From Clostridiales bacterium (lineage in GTDB: Bacteria; Bacillota; Clostridia; Oscillospirales; Oscillospiraceae): 64,000 nucleotides of DNA. The translations under genes and the position numbers were made by a program. The notes beneath the pieces are model-generated. The model was not told the DNA's origin, ran no database searches, and was given only the letters and a program-made list of their open reading frames with translations. Shown piece after piece: positions 52,781-62,789 of the stretch (its first letter is position 1; every line of letters begins with the position of its first letter). The stretch lies in NCBI GenBank assembly GCA_012719035.1, contig JAAYBD010000022.1, forward strand, positions 1 to 64,000, written 5' to 3'.

Positions 52781-53704
52781 ATGAGCTTGGAATCAAGGTT
52801 TAGAAACTTAGCACCGCTTCTTGTCATAATGGCCGGAGCGTGCTGGGGTGTTATAGGTGTTTTTACAAAACAGCTTGCATCCGCCGGCTTTTCCTCTATG
52901 CAGATCGTTTTTATCCGTTTTGCGGCTGCGGCAGTATTGCTTTGGCTGTATCTGCTGTTTTTTGACCGTGATAAGCTGAAAATCCGCTTTAGAGATATAT
53001 GGCTTTTTGTTGGAACGGGCGTTATCAGCCTTGTCTTTTTTAGCACTTTGTACTTTATGACAATACAGCTTGCGACTCTATCTGCCGCGGCTGTCCTGCT
53101 TTATACCGCGCCCTGCTTTGTAATTATCATGTCCGCAATTATTTTTCGTGAAAGAATAAACTCTTGGAAAATCACAGCACTCGTTTTAGCTTTAACGGGA
53201 TGCATATTTACAACAGGGACGTTTGAAGCGCTTATAAAAGGTTCGGGAATAGGAAGCGTTCCGATGCTTGGGATACTGACGGGCATTGGGTCGGGATTTG
53301 GCTATGCGCTGTATTCCATTTTTGGAACAGCGGCGCTCAAAAGGTACAATACTGTAACCGTAACAGCCTATACTTTTTTGACGGCGGCTCTTTCCCTTCT
53401 CCCTTTCTGTATAGGCAGAGAGTTTCTTGACATGCTTTGGGGTGCGGGAGTGATTGAAAACGCCGCCGGAATTGCTCTTATTTCCACACTTATTCCCTAC
53501 CTGCTCTATACCCAGGGGCTGAAATATACAAAGCCGGGCAATGCCTCGGTTCTGGCATTTTCGGAACCGATGGTAGCCTCGCTGACGGGGATAATCGTTT
53601 TTCATGAGGAAATCACACCTTACGGGGCGGCGGGCATCCTGCTTCTTTTCCTTTCGATTTTAATACTCAGTACAAAGGGGAAAAAGAAGACAGCTGATAT
53701 ATAG
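52781..53704 (+). CDS. EamA/DMT-family transporter
   Basis: A 307-residue protein with ten membrane helices in two EamA repeats (first helix LAPLLVIMAGACWGVIGVF; second repeat from about residue 165). PEPM-like SEPMVASLTGIIVFHE near the C-terminus is the usual EamA mark. Members export amino acids or other metabolites; the substrate is not evident. The start is ATG 52781 after GGGAAG. Confidence 0.92.
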   Translation: MSLESRFRNLAPLLVIMAGACWGVIGVFTKQLASAGFSSMQIVFIRFAAAAVLLWLYLLFFDRDKLKIRFRDIWLFVGTGVISLVFFSTLYFMTIQLATLSAAAVLLYTAPCFVIIMSAIIFRERINSWKITALVLALTGCIFTTGTFEALIKGSGIGSVPMLGILTGIGSGFGYALYSIFGTAALKRYNTVTVTAYTFLTAALSLLPFCIGREFLDMLWGAGVIENAAGIALISTLIPYLLYTQGLKYTKPGNASVLAFSEPMVASLTGIIVFHEEITPYGAAGILLLFLSILILSTKGKKKTADI

Positions 53705-53744
53705 CAGACCGTCCGCAGCTTATGATTGAAAACACTGAGAATAA

Positions 53745-53780
53745 AGCAGGGACGGCATGAAAAATCATGCCGTCCCTGCT
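53745..53780. terminator. Terminator between the EamA gene and the flippase-like gene
   Basis: AGCAGGGACGGCATG and CATGCCGTCCCTGCT form a 15-bp perfect stem in the gap between convergent genes. Confidence 0.85.
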
Positions 53781-53826
53781 CCATTTATTTGCTGACTGCT
53801 TAACAAGTCTTTTTTATGGATGCCTA

Positions 53827-54936
53827 TTATTTTTTATAATTTTTCGGAAGACAATACGGTTTGCGCAGATGGGCATATGCCGAAACTATTCCGCTTATTA
53901 TCATCATGGTATAAAAGTTTATAAACCTTGAAAGCAGCATGGAAGGCATGATTGCCGCCGAAAATATCGGTCCGAACAGGAGAAGGAACCCGCTTTCCGC
54001 AGCTCCGACAGAACCGGGGAGGGGAAACATTGATACGGCTACGAATAAAATCGCATTGATTGCGACGATATCAAAAAACGAATACCCGCTAAGACCAAAG
54101 GCTTTATAAACAAAATAGGGAACAATGTAGTAGAAAAGAAGCTGTACCACTGTTGCGAGCAGAGTCATGAAAAAACGTTTTCGGTTTGCCTTTATCAGTT
54201 TAACTCCGTTACTGAATTCGTCAAGGTATTTATCAATGCCGCGAAGCACTTTTTCAGGTTTTTTAATTATTCTGATCTTATTTAAAAAGGAGACAATGCC
54301 TTTAAGCATCTTTTTAAGGAGGCTTTCTGAAAAAAGAACTCCGGCAAGGATGAACAAAATGAAAAGGTTTATGCTGATTCCGATAAAAAAGGCAACAATG
54401 ATGGAACCGCTTACGCTTACCAGATATTTAAGCTTGAAAATGAACATTGAAAGACCTATCAAAACTACTGCGATCTGATAGCTTATGTTTGTGATAAACA
54501 TAACGAGCGTTACCTTGGAGGGACTCATCCTGTCGCGGCACATATAATAAAACTGCATGGGCTGACCGCCCGTCGAGGAGGGTGTAACTCCGCTGTAGAA
54601 GAAGCCTATACATGAATACTGGATCATTTCTCTAAGCCGGAGCTTTGCTCTGATGCATTTTGCGGCCATGCCTATGATAAGACCCTGAACAACGATATAA
54701 CACAGCATTGACATTGCTCCGCCGATAACGAATATAATCTTTACGTTTTTAAGTAAACTGAAAATCTCTTCAATGGAATTATCCTTAAAGATTATATAAA
54801 AAGTAACAGCTGTAAGAGCCAGAAGGAAGATTCCGCTCAGTACATACTTTTTTGTATTACGGTTTTGTTTTTCAGGAAATGCAGAGCCTTTAGATATATC
54901 ACGGCAGCATTTCTCTTGTGGGCTAATGTTTTCCAT
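53827..54936 (-). CDS. Flippase-like membrane protein (LPG synthase TM domain family)
   Basis: A 369-residue protein with about eight membrane helices, of the family that includes the membrane part of MprF/AglD. SCIGFFYSGVTPSSTGGQPMQ is the conserved family block and PLPGSVGAAESGFLLLFG the second. It lacks the cytosolic synthase domain, so it probably moves a lipid or polyprenyl-linked molecule. The start is ATG 54936, 6 bases after AAGGAT. Confidence 0.88.
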   Translation of the reverse strand: MENISPQEKCCRDISKGSAFPEKQNRNTKKYVLSGIFLLALTAVTFYIIFKDNSIEEIFSLLKNVKIIFVIGGAMSMLCYIVVQGLIIGMAAKCIRAKLRLREMIQYSCIGFFYSGVTPSSTGGQPMQFYYMCRDRMSPSKVTLVMFITNISYQIAVVLIGLSMFIFKLKYLVSVSGSIIVAFFIGISINLFILFILAGVLFSESLLKKMLKGIVSFLNKIRIIKKPEKVLRGIDKYLDEFSNGVKLIKANRKRFFMTLLATVVQLLFYYIVPYFVYKAFGLSGYSFFDIVAINAILFVAVSMFPLPGSVGAAESGFLLLFGPIFSAAIMPSMLLSRFINFYTMMIISGIVSAYAHLRKPYCLPKNYKK

Positions 54937-55320
54937 AATATTATCCTTCAGATAGTTAATAGTTGGGGAGTAATATAATTTTGCCCGAAGCATCCGTCTT
55001 TTCACATATTATTAAAATGTAATTATTGACATCCAAGTGAATACTGCAGGTATGAGCACCTGTTTTTTGACATATGTCCCGGGATTTGATTAAAAATTTA
55101 TTCATACATGACAAAAGCCGCTGTGCGCGGCAGGCGTACTTGGTATGATGTGACATTATATCGAGCTTTTATTAAAAATGCAAGTGCGGCAAATTAAAAT
55201 TGCCTTATTTTCAGGGCTTTGCGTCTTTTAGCCGAGATAAGACTCCGAAGGAGAAACAGCAGCCTAAAGGCTGCTGTTTCCCGGGGAAGGATAAACTATA
55301 CGGAAAAGAAAAATGAGCGG
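54937..55320. other. Non-coding gap with one palindrome
   Basis: GAAACAGCAGCCT-aa-AGGCTGCTGTTTC (55253-55280) is a 13-bp perfect palindrome beyond the stop of the decayed oxidoreductase, with weak T-runs. Nothing else is seen in this stretch. Confidence 0.5.
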
Positions 55321-56925
55321 CTAAAGGAGAAAAACCCGGCGTTCCAAGGTTTTCAGCACCAAATGACGTCCCGCATCGGTTCCGTCGATGATGCGCCTTG
55401 CGCGGACACTGTCCCCGATGTTCAAAATTTCGGTATCGGTGCCTTTGAAACCTTGCTGTATCGCCTTCCATATCGGTGCATAAGCCCTCATGCCGAGACA
55501 GATAAAACCGTAATCAAAAGGCAGTTCTTCACGATTGCCATCCTTGAGTTTTACAACAAAAGAGTGCGGTTTAACGATTTGGAGAGCGGTGTTCGTCATT
55601 TGTTTTACATCGTACTTTGCCATACACTCTCTCATGGCGGAGATTGTGGAAGCGTCAAGATCTCTGCCGATAACAGACATCATTTCGACTATTGTAACTT
55701 CTGCCCCTTTCGGAGCAAAGAACTCCATGGCATCGAGACCAACAGCACCGCCGCCTACGACTACGGCATTGCAGGGCTTTGCTACTTTGAGCTTTCTGTA
55801 AGCCTCGCCATTGATGAGATCGGGATTGATAGCGCAGCGTATCGGTCTGTTGCCGCCTATACGGTTGCCAACACAGCCTGTGTTGCAGGAAATGCATTTA
55901 CGTATGTCCAGTATATCGCTGTATTTTGCCTTATTAGGCCAGTCCGGATCTGCGATAAGTCCCCGCCCCAATCCGATCATGTCTGCATCGCCGCGGGCGA
56001 TTATGTCGTCGGCTGCCTGAGGATTTCTGATGTTGCCCATTGCGATGCTTGGCTTCCCGAATTTGTCCCTGACCGCCTTTGCCATATAGGAGCGCCAACC
56101 GTCCTCAAGCCAACAGGCGTCGATTTGATACTGTATCGTTTGGTTCAGACCGCAGAAGGTATCGAAAATATCGACCTCATCGTTCAGATATTCAAGATAT
56201 TTCAGGCAGTCCTCAAGGTGTTTCCGCCCTTTAGAAGCTCATCTGTGCTGAATCTTAGGAAGATGGGTATGTTTGGACCTATTGCAGAACGCACTTCATC
56301 AATAACCATGCGGCAAAAATGTGCTCTGTTCTCCGGACTGCCGCCGAACTCATCGGTTCTTTCGTTCATAGTCGGGGACAGGAACTGGCTGATAAGGTAT
56401 GAGTGACCCACGTGGAGTTCTATCAAATCAAAACCTGCGTTAACGGCGCGTTTTGCCGCGGCTCCGTAGTCCTTTGCTATGCTGAAAAGTTCTTCCCTTG
56501 TGAGGGGACGGGGTTTTTCCCCGCCCGGTTTTGATGGAAGCTCAGATGCCGAAACCGGCTGCATTCCTATCCTTGAAGACGAGGCGGATGCGCCGGCATG
56601 ATTAAGCTGCACACCCATGCACGCCCCATGCCGGTGACAGGTTTCGGTAAGCGTGAACAGACGCGGAATGTAACTGTCCTTGTCTATGCGGAGCTGTGTT
56701 GTTCCGTCTGAACCTTCGGGATACTTTACGCAAATATTCTCAACGATAATAAGACTTGTACCGCCTCTGGCGCGGGGCTCGTAATATTTTATATGTTCAT
56801 CGCTGATTTCACCGTCGTTTCCCGCAAAATCACTGCCCATAGGCAATAACTATGCGGTTGGGAATTGTTAATCCTCTGACATTTAACGGCGTAAATAAGT
56901 GCTTGAAGTTGTTTTTTATTTTCCC
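55321..56925 (-). pseudogene. Decayed old yellow enzyme/enoate reductase-type gene
   Basis: The reading passes through three frames. KHLFTPLNVRGLTIPNRIVI (from about 56919) lacks a start codon; near 56838 the frame shifts to PMGSDFAGND and continues to 56205; near 56220 a lost base shifts it again, from GGNT to LEDCLKYLEYLN. Barrel marks remain (VQLNHAGA, LIELHVGHSYLISQFLSP) and the cluster motif CISCNTGC. Then AKPCNAVVVGGGAVGLDAME joins the FAD motif directly to the NAD-type domain, so about 110-130 residues of the flavin domain are missing. A functional relative lies at 21673. Confidence 0.85.
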
Positions 56926-57290
56926 AACCCCAGCTTCTTTTGTTAGAAATATTATAGAATTTTGCTTTGATATTATTATATAGTTTTAAAATGGATAATA
57001 CCAATTAGAGTTGCCGCCGGTTTCTTAGAGCACTTATAGGACTTGCCTATGTATTTAATGAACATTGGATTTTTGTGCATTAAACTCAATCATTTTATAA
57101 TTATCAAAGAAATATGCAGCGATTATATTAAAAAATCAAGGCGGGAAAAGCCCCCGTATATATTTGGACGCTTTCCCGCCCCGCTTCTTCAAGGGACCTT
57201 ACACCGTTTATAGTACAAGTCAGATTTTACTGCGGGCTCGTAAAGATTTTCCAGAAAATCATAAATTCGAAAAAACACGAATTTGCGGGA
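56926..57290. other. Non-coding gap with a GC hairpin
   Basis: GGCGGGAAAaGC (about 57140-57151) and GCTTTCCCGCC (about 57170-57180) form a stem with a long loop; on the minus strand it ends in TTGATTTTTT, but no minus-strand gene precedes it. Otherwise AT-rich and empty. Confidence 0.4.
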
Positions 57291-57319
57291 TTTACGAAAC
57301 CTTAAACGTAGTATATAAT
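57291..57319 (+). promoter_or_regulatory. Candidate promoter of the Na/Pi cotransporter gene
   Basis: TTTACG (57291-57296), a 17-base spacer and TATAAT (57314-57319), about 60 bases upstream of the start. Confidence 0.5.
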
Positions 57320-57379
57320 CTCCTGTGGTGATTACACTGACCCTTTTAATGCTTAAAAAGAGATGCATGGAGGTAGAAA

Positions 57380-59149
57380 TTGAGTATTTCTGATATTGTA
57401 ACTTTATTTGGCGCCGTGGCGTTGTTTCTGTTTGGCATGACAACCATGACAGATGGGCTTGAAAAATTATCAAGCGGACGGCTGGAAGGTATCTTGGAGC
57501 GCCTGACAAACAACGTGTATAAAGGAGTTCTTCTTGGCGCTCTGGTTACAGGTCTTATCCAAAGCTCCGCTGCGACTACGGTTATGTGTGTGGGATTTGT
57601 CAACGCCGGTATAATGAAGCTTAGGCAAACCGTTGGAATAATCATGGGCGCGAACATAGGAACCACTGTCACCGCTCAGCTTTTGAGATTGGGTGACATT
57701 TCATCGGACGTAATCTATCTGCAAATACTAAATCCGTCCTTTTTAGGTCCGATTTTAGCGATTGTAGGTATTGTCCTATATATGTTCGTTTCGGGAGGAC
57801 GTAAAAAGACGATCGGGCAAATCATCCTTGGTCTCGGTGTGCTTTTTATCGGAATGAGAACTATGGAAACCGCTGTTGCCCCTTTGCAGGACATGCCGCA
57901 GTTTAGAGAGATGTTTACTGCGTTTTCAAACCCTGTGCTCGGTATTTTGATTGGCGTTGCAGTAACCGCTCTTCTGCAAAGCTCCTCTGCCTCCGTGGGT
58001 ATTCTTCAGGCGGTCAGCTCAACGGGAGTAGTCAGCTTCAATGTTGCGTTCCCAATCATTATGGGACAAAACATCGGAACTTGTATAACCGCCATACTGT
58101 CAGGTATAGGGGCGAGCAAAAACGCAAAGCGTACCGCCGCCATCCACCTGCTTTTCAACATGATAGGAACTATTGTATTTCTGATAGTTTTATATTGCGG
58201 AAATGCGATTTTCAAATTCAGCTTCTGGGATATGACCATGACCCGCGGAAGCATTGCAAATGTTCACCTCTTATTCAATGTAGCCTGTACCGCGCTGCTT
58301 CTTCCCTTTAACGGTCTGCTTGTGAAGCTTGTTGAAATCATAGTTCCCGGAAAAACAGAGGAGAGGGAGCTATGCTCTCTCGATGAGAGATTTCTTGCCT
58401 CCCCCTCGCTTGCGCTTGAGAAAGCTCATGAGGCAGTTGTTCAGATGGGACGATACGCAAAGGAAAACTACTCATGTGCGGTGGAGCTTCTTGAACGCTA
58501 CGACCCTAAAAAGCTTGAGCGTCTGAATGAAACAGAAATCGCCATCGATAAAATGGAGGGGCTTCTCGACAACTATCTCGTAAAGCTGACTGACCGTGCG
58601 CTGACGGGTGATGAGAGCATGATGATATCAGGTCTTCTCCGCACGCTTTCGGACTTTGAACGAATCGGCGATTATGCAGTGAAAATGGTCGAATGTGCGG
58701 CAGTTCTTAACGATAGGGGAATCGCGTTTTCAGATAAAGCCAAAGCGGAGCTTGCCGCAATGACAAAGGCTGTCGATGAAGCGCTGGACAAGACGATTGA
58801 GTGCTATGAGAGCAGAAGCCGTACGGCGGCGCTTCAGGTCGAGCCTATAGAGGAAGTTGTCGATCTTTTAAGGGACGAGCTTAAAGGCCGGCATATAGAA
58901 CGCCTTAAAAAGGGCGAGTGCACTATCGAGCTTGGCACGCAGTTCCTTGAGCTTATTATCAACCTTGAGCGTATTTCCGACCACTGCTCAAACATCGCAA
59001 TGTATATCGTAAGAGAGACATCTCCGCAAAACGATATCATACGGACAGATCCACACGCGTATTTTCATAATCTTCATCGCGGCGGAGATCCGGAATATGA
59101 CAAAATGTATTTGGAATACCGCGGTAGGTTTTTTGACCCGATTTCATAA
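57380..59149 (+). CDS. Na/Pi cotransporter family protein with PhoU-like domain
   Basis: A 589-residue protein. Residues 1-310 hold the two Na/Pi repeats with the QSSAATTV and QSSSASVG signatures and about eight or nine membrane helices; the C-terminal 230 residues form a PhoU-like helical domain (SGLLRTLSDFERIGDYAVKM, LELIINLERISDHCSNIA). It probably imports phosphate with sodium. The start is TTG 57380 with GGAGG 6 bases upstream. It is monocistronic. Confidence 0.93.
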   Translation: MSISDIVTLFGAVALFLFGMTTMTDGLEKLSSGRLEGILERLTNNVYKGVLLGALVTGLIQSSAATTVMCVGFVNAGIMKLRQTVGIIMGANIGTTVTAQLLRLGDISSDVIYLQILNPSFLGPILAIVGIVLYMFVSGGRKKTIGQIILGLGVLFIGMRTMETAVAPLQDMPQFREMFTAFSNPVLGILIGVAVTALLQSSSASVGILQAVSSTGVVSFNVAFPIIMGQNIGTCITAILSGIGASKNAKRTAAIHLLFNMIGTIVFLIVLYCGNAIFKFSFWDMTMTRGSIANVHLLFNVACTALLLPFNGLLVKLVEIIVPGKTEERELCSLDERFLASPSLALEKAHEAVVQMGRYAKENYSCAVELLERYDPKKLERLNETEIAIDKMEGLLDNYLVKLTDRALTGDESMMISGLLRTLSDFERIGDYAVKMVECAAVLNDRGIAFSDKAKAELAAMTKAVDEALDKTIECYESRSRTAALQVEPIEEVVDLLRDELKGRHIERLKKGECTIELGTQFLELIINLERISDHCSNIAMYIVRETSPQNDIIRTDPHAYFHNLHRGGDPEYDKMYLEYRGRFFDPIS

Positions 59150-59201
59150 AGAACTGTATATGCTAAAGTAACAGCTTGCTACTGTTTTAGGAGGAAATAA
59201 T

Positions 59202-59753
59202 ATGGAGTACATTATACGTCCGATGGAAAAAAGCGACTGGGGCGAGATTGTTGAAATTTATTCGCAAGGTATTCAGAGCAATAACGCTACTTTCAACACA
59301 TCCTGCCCGTCCTATGAGGAATGGGATAACAGCCACATCAAAGAATGCAGGTTTGTAGCGGAGTATGACAGTGAAGTCTTGGGATGGGCGGCGCTTTCTC
59401 TTGTTTCCGCAAGGGAATGTTTTAAAGGAGTGGCAGAAGACAGCATATATATCGATTTGAACCACTGGGGCGAGGGAGTTGGAGAAAAGCTTCTGAACGC
59501 GCTTTTGGAGGAGTCTGAAAAATGTGGCTTCTGGACAGTTCAGGCTCAGATAATCCAAAACAACTCGGTAAGCATAAGACTGCATGAAAAATGCGGTTTT
59601 CGCATGGTCGGATACAGGGAGCGTATTGCAAAGGACCGCTTTGGAATGTGGAGAAACATCGTTATAATGGAGCACCGCATAAAAAGCGATATCGAAGGAG
59701 GCTGCGATTGTGATATGGTCAAGGCTATGAAGAAGGAGCAGGAAATGGCTTGA
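59202..59753 (+). CDS. GNAT acetyltransferase, phosphinothricin acetyltransferase-like
   Basis: A 183-residue GNAT protein. Its order of blocks, IRPMEKSDWGEIVEIYSQGI, GWAALSLVSAR, SIYIDLNHWGEGVGEKLL (acetyl-CoA loop) and LHEKCGFRMVGYRERI, is that of the Pat/YwnH group, which acetylates phosphinothricin, methionine sulfoximine or related amino acids. AGGAGG precedes the ATG. A short cysteine-containing tail (GGCDCDMVK) extends past the domain. Followed by a strong terminator. Confidence 0.88.
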   Translation: MEYIIRPMEKSDWGEIVEIYSQGIQSNNATFNTSCPSYEEWDNSHIKECRFVAEYDSEVLGWAALSLVSARECFKGVAEDSIYIDLNHWGEGVGEKLLNALLEESEKCGFWTVQAQIIQNNSVSIRLHEKCGFRMVGYRERIAKDRFGMWRNIVIMEHRIKSDIEGGCDCDMVKAMKKEQEMA

Positions 59754-59778
59754 GCCTTGTGCCGGACACATACAGGCA

Positions 59779-59820
59779 AAAAGGATACCGAAATCCAAGA
59801 CGGATTTCGGTATCCTTTTT
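59779..59820. terminator. Terminator after the GNAT gene
   Basis: AAAGGATACCGAAATCC and GGATTTCGGTATCCTTT form a 17-bp stem, followed by TTT; it may also serve the convergent gene. Confidence 0.9.
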
Positions 59821-59856
59821 TATATTTAATGTAAATTGAAGAACAATAAGAGCATG

Positions 59857-60882
59857 TTAATAGACGAGGGGAGACTCAAAAGCAAGTGCTTTGCGGAAGA
59901 TATCTATAAGACTGTATTTTGTGATATTCAGACTCAAATCCCTTGTTCTTCCGTTTTCGGTAATCAGCTGACCGTCCGTATCAAAAACTACATAGCATCT
60001 GCGGTTTGCGATTATCCTGTTGATAGCGAGGATATCAAAGCGCAAGTCCATAGGAATAAGAGGATAGCGCTGCTGATTCCTGCATACAACCGCAAAATCT
60101 CCAACCTTGGCGGAAGTGTTTGCACAGACGCCATCCTTAGGAATGAGCAAGGCAAGAGTGCTTGAAAAGGGTCTTATTTTCTCTATTAAAGCTCCCGAGA
60201 GGATTTCGTCTGATTGCTTTTCGCCGTATCTTGTGTGGACACAGTAGAGCATGCGTGAGGAACGGAGCCTGCAGCAGGTTTCTTCAAAGCCGGCTTCATC
60301 AATTGAAACAGACAGCATGACGTTTTTCTTTTCTGTCAGCTTTGATGCCGCTTCAAAACTTAGCCCGCAGTCATCGGCAAGAAATACGAAACCGCAATCC
60401 TTATGTTGGGCAAAGACAGCGGCGAGAGGTTCAAGCTCTCCTCCGCAGTAATTTATAATGTATGCAAAAATCCCAAGAGCTTCTCCCTGCCGAACGATGT
60501 TGTCGACCTCAGCGCTGCCCATTTCACGGCCATTGTACTGGATAGTAATGACGGAAGGTATTGCACAGCCATGTTTTTTCACAAGGGTTCTGATGGTTTC
60601 TCCGCCGCTTGTACAGACGTTGTAGCCAATGTTGATCCCGAAAGTTTTTAAAGCGTCAGGGTCGGTTTCAGTTAAAACTGTTTCCCATAGCTTGTAATAA
60701 ATGCTGTTTTCGTTTTTCAGCATAGAACGCATTTTTCCAAAAAAATCGTGCTGGAAGCGTCCGACGGAAAAATTTTCTCCAAGCTCTACAAGATTCCGGA
60801 TCGTCCGTTTTGGGACGTCATCCCTGAGCGCTGTGTTTATGGTGGTGTTCAGCAAATGTTTTGCCAGTGCGCCCTTTTTCAT
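59857..60882 (-). CDS. Radical-SAM-like protein lacking the cluster cysteines
   Basis: A 341-residue protein. ATG 60882 has GGAGGT 8 bases upstream. Its layout follows a group of radical SAM enzymes from memory: helical N-terminus, then a strand with KKHGCAIPSVITIQYN where those enzymes have a GCNIPW-type strand, GEALGIFAYIINYCGGE, QHKDCGFVFLADDCGLS and a C-terminal IFRKALAFESPL. The segment that should hold CxxxCxxC is missing: the strand goes straight to NGREMGSAEVDNIV. It therefore cannot bind the usual 4Fe-4S cluster and is probably a pseudoenzyme. The relationship is inference; it could be an unrelated TIM-barrel protein. Confidence 0.6.
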   Translation of the reverse strand: MKKGALAKHLLNTTINTALRDDVPKRTIRNLVELGENFSVGRFQHDFFGKMRSMLKNENSIYYKLWETVLTETDPDALKTFGINIGYNVCTSGGETIRTLVKKHGCAIPSVITIQYNGREMGSAEVDNIVRQGEALGIFAYIINYCGGELEPLAAVFAQHKDCGFVFLADDCGLSFEAASKLTEKKNVMLSVSIDEAGFEETCCRLRSSRMLYCVHTRYGEKQSDEILSGALIEKIRPFSSTLALLIPKDGVCANTSAKVGDFAVVCRNQQRYPLIPMDLRFDILAINRIIANRRCYVVFDTDGQLITENGRTRDLSLNITKYSLIDIFRKALAFESPLVY

Positions 60883-61100
60883 GATGCCTGACCTCCGTTT
60901 TTTAGCAGACAGTTTAGTTTCAGCAGTGCGCTTATTTGCAGAGTTTAACTTATTATAGGACTCTTTCCGAAATATATAAATGGACAAATTTCTTCTTCTG
61001 TGTAAATTTATCATTTATATCTTTTCCGCAAAAGCGCATAAACCACGGGACGACGAAAGCCGTCCCGTAAATAGTATATAATTCGACATTCAGAAGACAG

Positions 61101-62420
61101 TCAAACGTATGTTCGGCGGCGTGAGGACGAGGGTATTCCAAGCTCGTCGCGATATTTTGCCACTGTTCTGCGGCTTACGGAAATGCCCATTATTTTCAAG
61201 GCTTCGACAATCGCCTCATCGCTCATTGGAGTCTGCCTGTTCTCGTTGCTTATGATTATCTGGATGCTGCTTTCGATTGTGTTTTTTGTCACTGTCGGGT
61301 GAGTTTCTATAGAAGATTTCGGGAAAAAATAATCGGTGGGGAACATCCCCCAGTCACACTCAACATATTTGCCCTTGAGCGCACGGCTGACGGTTGATTC
61401 ACTTCGCCCTATCTGTTCGGACATTTCTTTGCGGCTGTAGGGCAGAAGATATTCAGGACCGTCCTCAAAAAATGCCTGCTGGCTTTTCAGAAGCTGAGTA
61501 GCGCAGGACATAAGTGTTTCACAGCGCTGCCTTATGCTTTCGCGCAGCCACTGTGCCTTTTTCATATTCTCACCGAGAAAAGTTTTAACCGTATCGTTAT
61601 CCGTTTCTTTGTATATTTTTGAATATGTGTCATCGATAATGATGCTGTCGGCGCTTAGCTGATTAAGCTCTACCGCGAATTTACCGTCTTTTTTTAAAAT
61701 ACGGATATCGGGAGCGACATATTCGCTGTTTCTGCGGGTTGCCTCCATCATAAGCGGTTTAGGATTGAGAGTCCTGATAATCTGCTGCGCGTTTACGACG
61801 CGGTGCAGAGGGATTCCGCTTTTTCTGGCAATCTGAGGAAGCTGGTTTTTCCCCAAAAGTTCAAGATGGTCCCTCGCGACCTTCCATGCGTCGCTGTCTT
61901 TCAGTCCCTTTCTCTCAAGCTGAAGCAAAATGCACTCTCTCGGATTGAACGCGCCAACTCCTGCCGGTTCGAGGGACTGCAGAAGGTCTATAGCTTTTTT
62001 AAGATTATCCAAAGAGATGTTTGAAGCCTGAGCAAGGCGCTCGACGTCTTCATAGCAGAGATAGCCGTTTTCGTCCAGAAGATAAATGAGAGCATAGCCT
62101 ATACGCTCAAGTTCGGGAGGAGGTTTCAGCATTGAATACTGTATTCTAAGAGTAATTATGGGTGAATTGTTGTCGTCCCCGATGATATCAGCCAAAGCCG
62201 CTTCGTCGTTGTCGCCGGATACGTAATGAGAATTGCGGCGGCATTTTTCTGCATAATCAATGCTGTCAAAAGTTATTACAGGGTTTTCCTCCAGTTCCTT
62301 CATCAGATAGTCGTAAAGCTCGGTCGATGGCATTTGCAGCACGCGCAGGGACTGCATCTGACGTGGAGATAGAATTTGCACTTGTTCTTGCAGCTGCTGT
62401 GCGCCAAAACTGTTTTCCAT
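61101..62420 (-). CDS. rpoN: RNA polymerase sigma-54 factor
   Basis: A 439-residue sigma-54. Region I at the N-terminus is Gln/Leu-rich (QQLQEQVQILSPRQMQSLRV), the core-binding region follows, RSESTVSRALKGKYVECDWG is the helix-turn-helix segment and SRRTVAKYRDELGIPSS at the C-terminus is the RpoN box that reads the -24 element. The start is ATG 62420, 8 bases after AGGAGG. No enhancer-binding activator gene is seen in the window. Confidence 0.97.
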   Translation of the reverse strand: MENSFGAQQLQEQVQILSPRQMQSLRVLQMPSTELYDYLMKELEENPVITFDSIDYAEKCRRNSHYVSGDNDEAALADIIGDDNNSPIITLRIQYSMLKPPPELERIGYALIYLLDENGYLCYEDVERLAQASNISLDNLKKAIDLLQSLEPAGVGAFNPRECILLQLERKGLKDSDAWKVARDHLELLGKNQLPQIARKSGIPLHRVVNAQQIIRTLNPKPLMMEATRRNSEYVAPDIRILKKDGKFAVELNQLSADSIIIDDTYSKIYKETDNDTVKTFLGENMKKAQWLRESIRQRCETLMSCATQLLKSQQAFFEDGPEYLLPYSRKEMSEQIGRSESTVSRALKGKYVECDWGMFPTDYFFPKSSIETHPTVTKNTIESSIQIIISNENRQTPMSDEAIVEALKIMGISVSRRTVAKYRDELGIPSSSRRRTYV

Positions 62421-62756
62421 TAGCATTTCCTCCTGTCTGATGTTTTTGTGCCCGAAAGCCGTCCGATAGTTGCTGTGAAGGTTTTTTATGATGTGAAAGG
62501 CATGCTTTTTATGAATATATTTTACCGCAGGATAATGTGTGAAAGTTTCCTTGAAAAAGCCTGCGGAAAAGCAATAAATCGTACTATTATCACAAAATTA
62601 TAGCATATATTAAGGCTTTTATCAAGTCGACATAGTTCGATTGAGGCAACGCTTTTATTATTTTTTATAAGGCAGGAAATATTCCGCTGTCATCCTCTTT
62701 GCTGTATATGCCAGAGAGGCTAAAAGGTGCAAATACAGTTATGCCGCATTAAAGAT
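62421..62756. other. Non-coding gap upstream of rpoN
   Basis: AT-rich, with no supported gene. CCGCAGG and CCTGCGG about 30 bases apart (62527-62567 region) could pair. Confidence 0.4.
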
Positions 62757-62782
62757 GCCGCAGCTCATATGTGAACTGCGGC
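62757..62782 (-). terminator. Weak terminator after the PAP2 gene
   Basis: GCCGCAG and CTGCGGC form a 7-bp stem with a 12-base loop, 8 bases beyond the stop; T-rich flanks are modest. Confidence 0.5.
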
Positions 62783-62789
62783 GCTTTTA

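Noticed and set aside
55219..56406. A 395-codon plus-strand open frame
   Set aside because: It lies antisense to the decayed old yellow enzyme gene, has no ribosome-binding site and gives no recognisable protein; the minus strand reads as a clear enzyme family.
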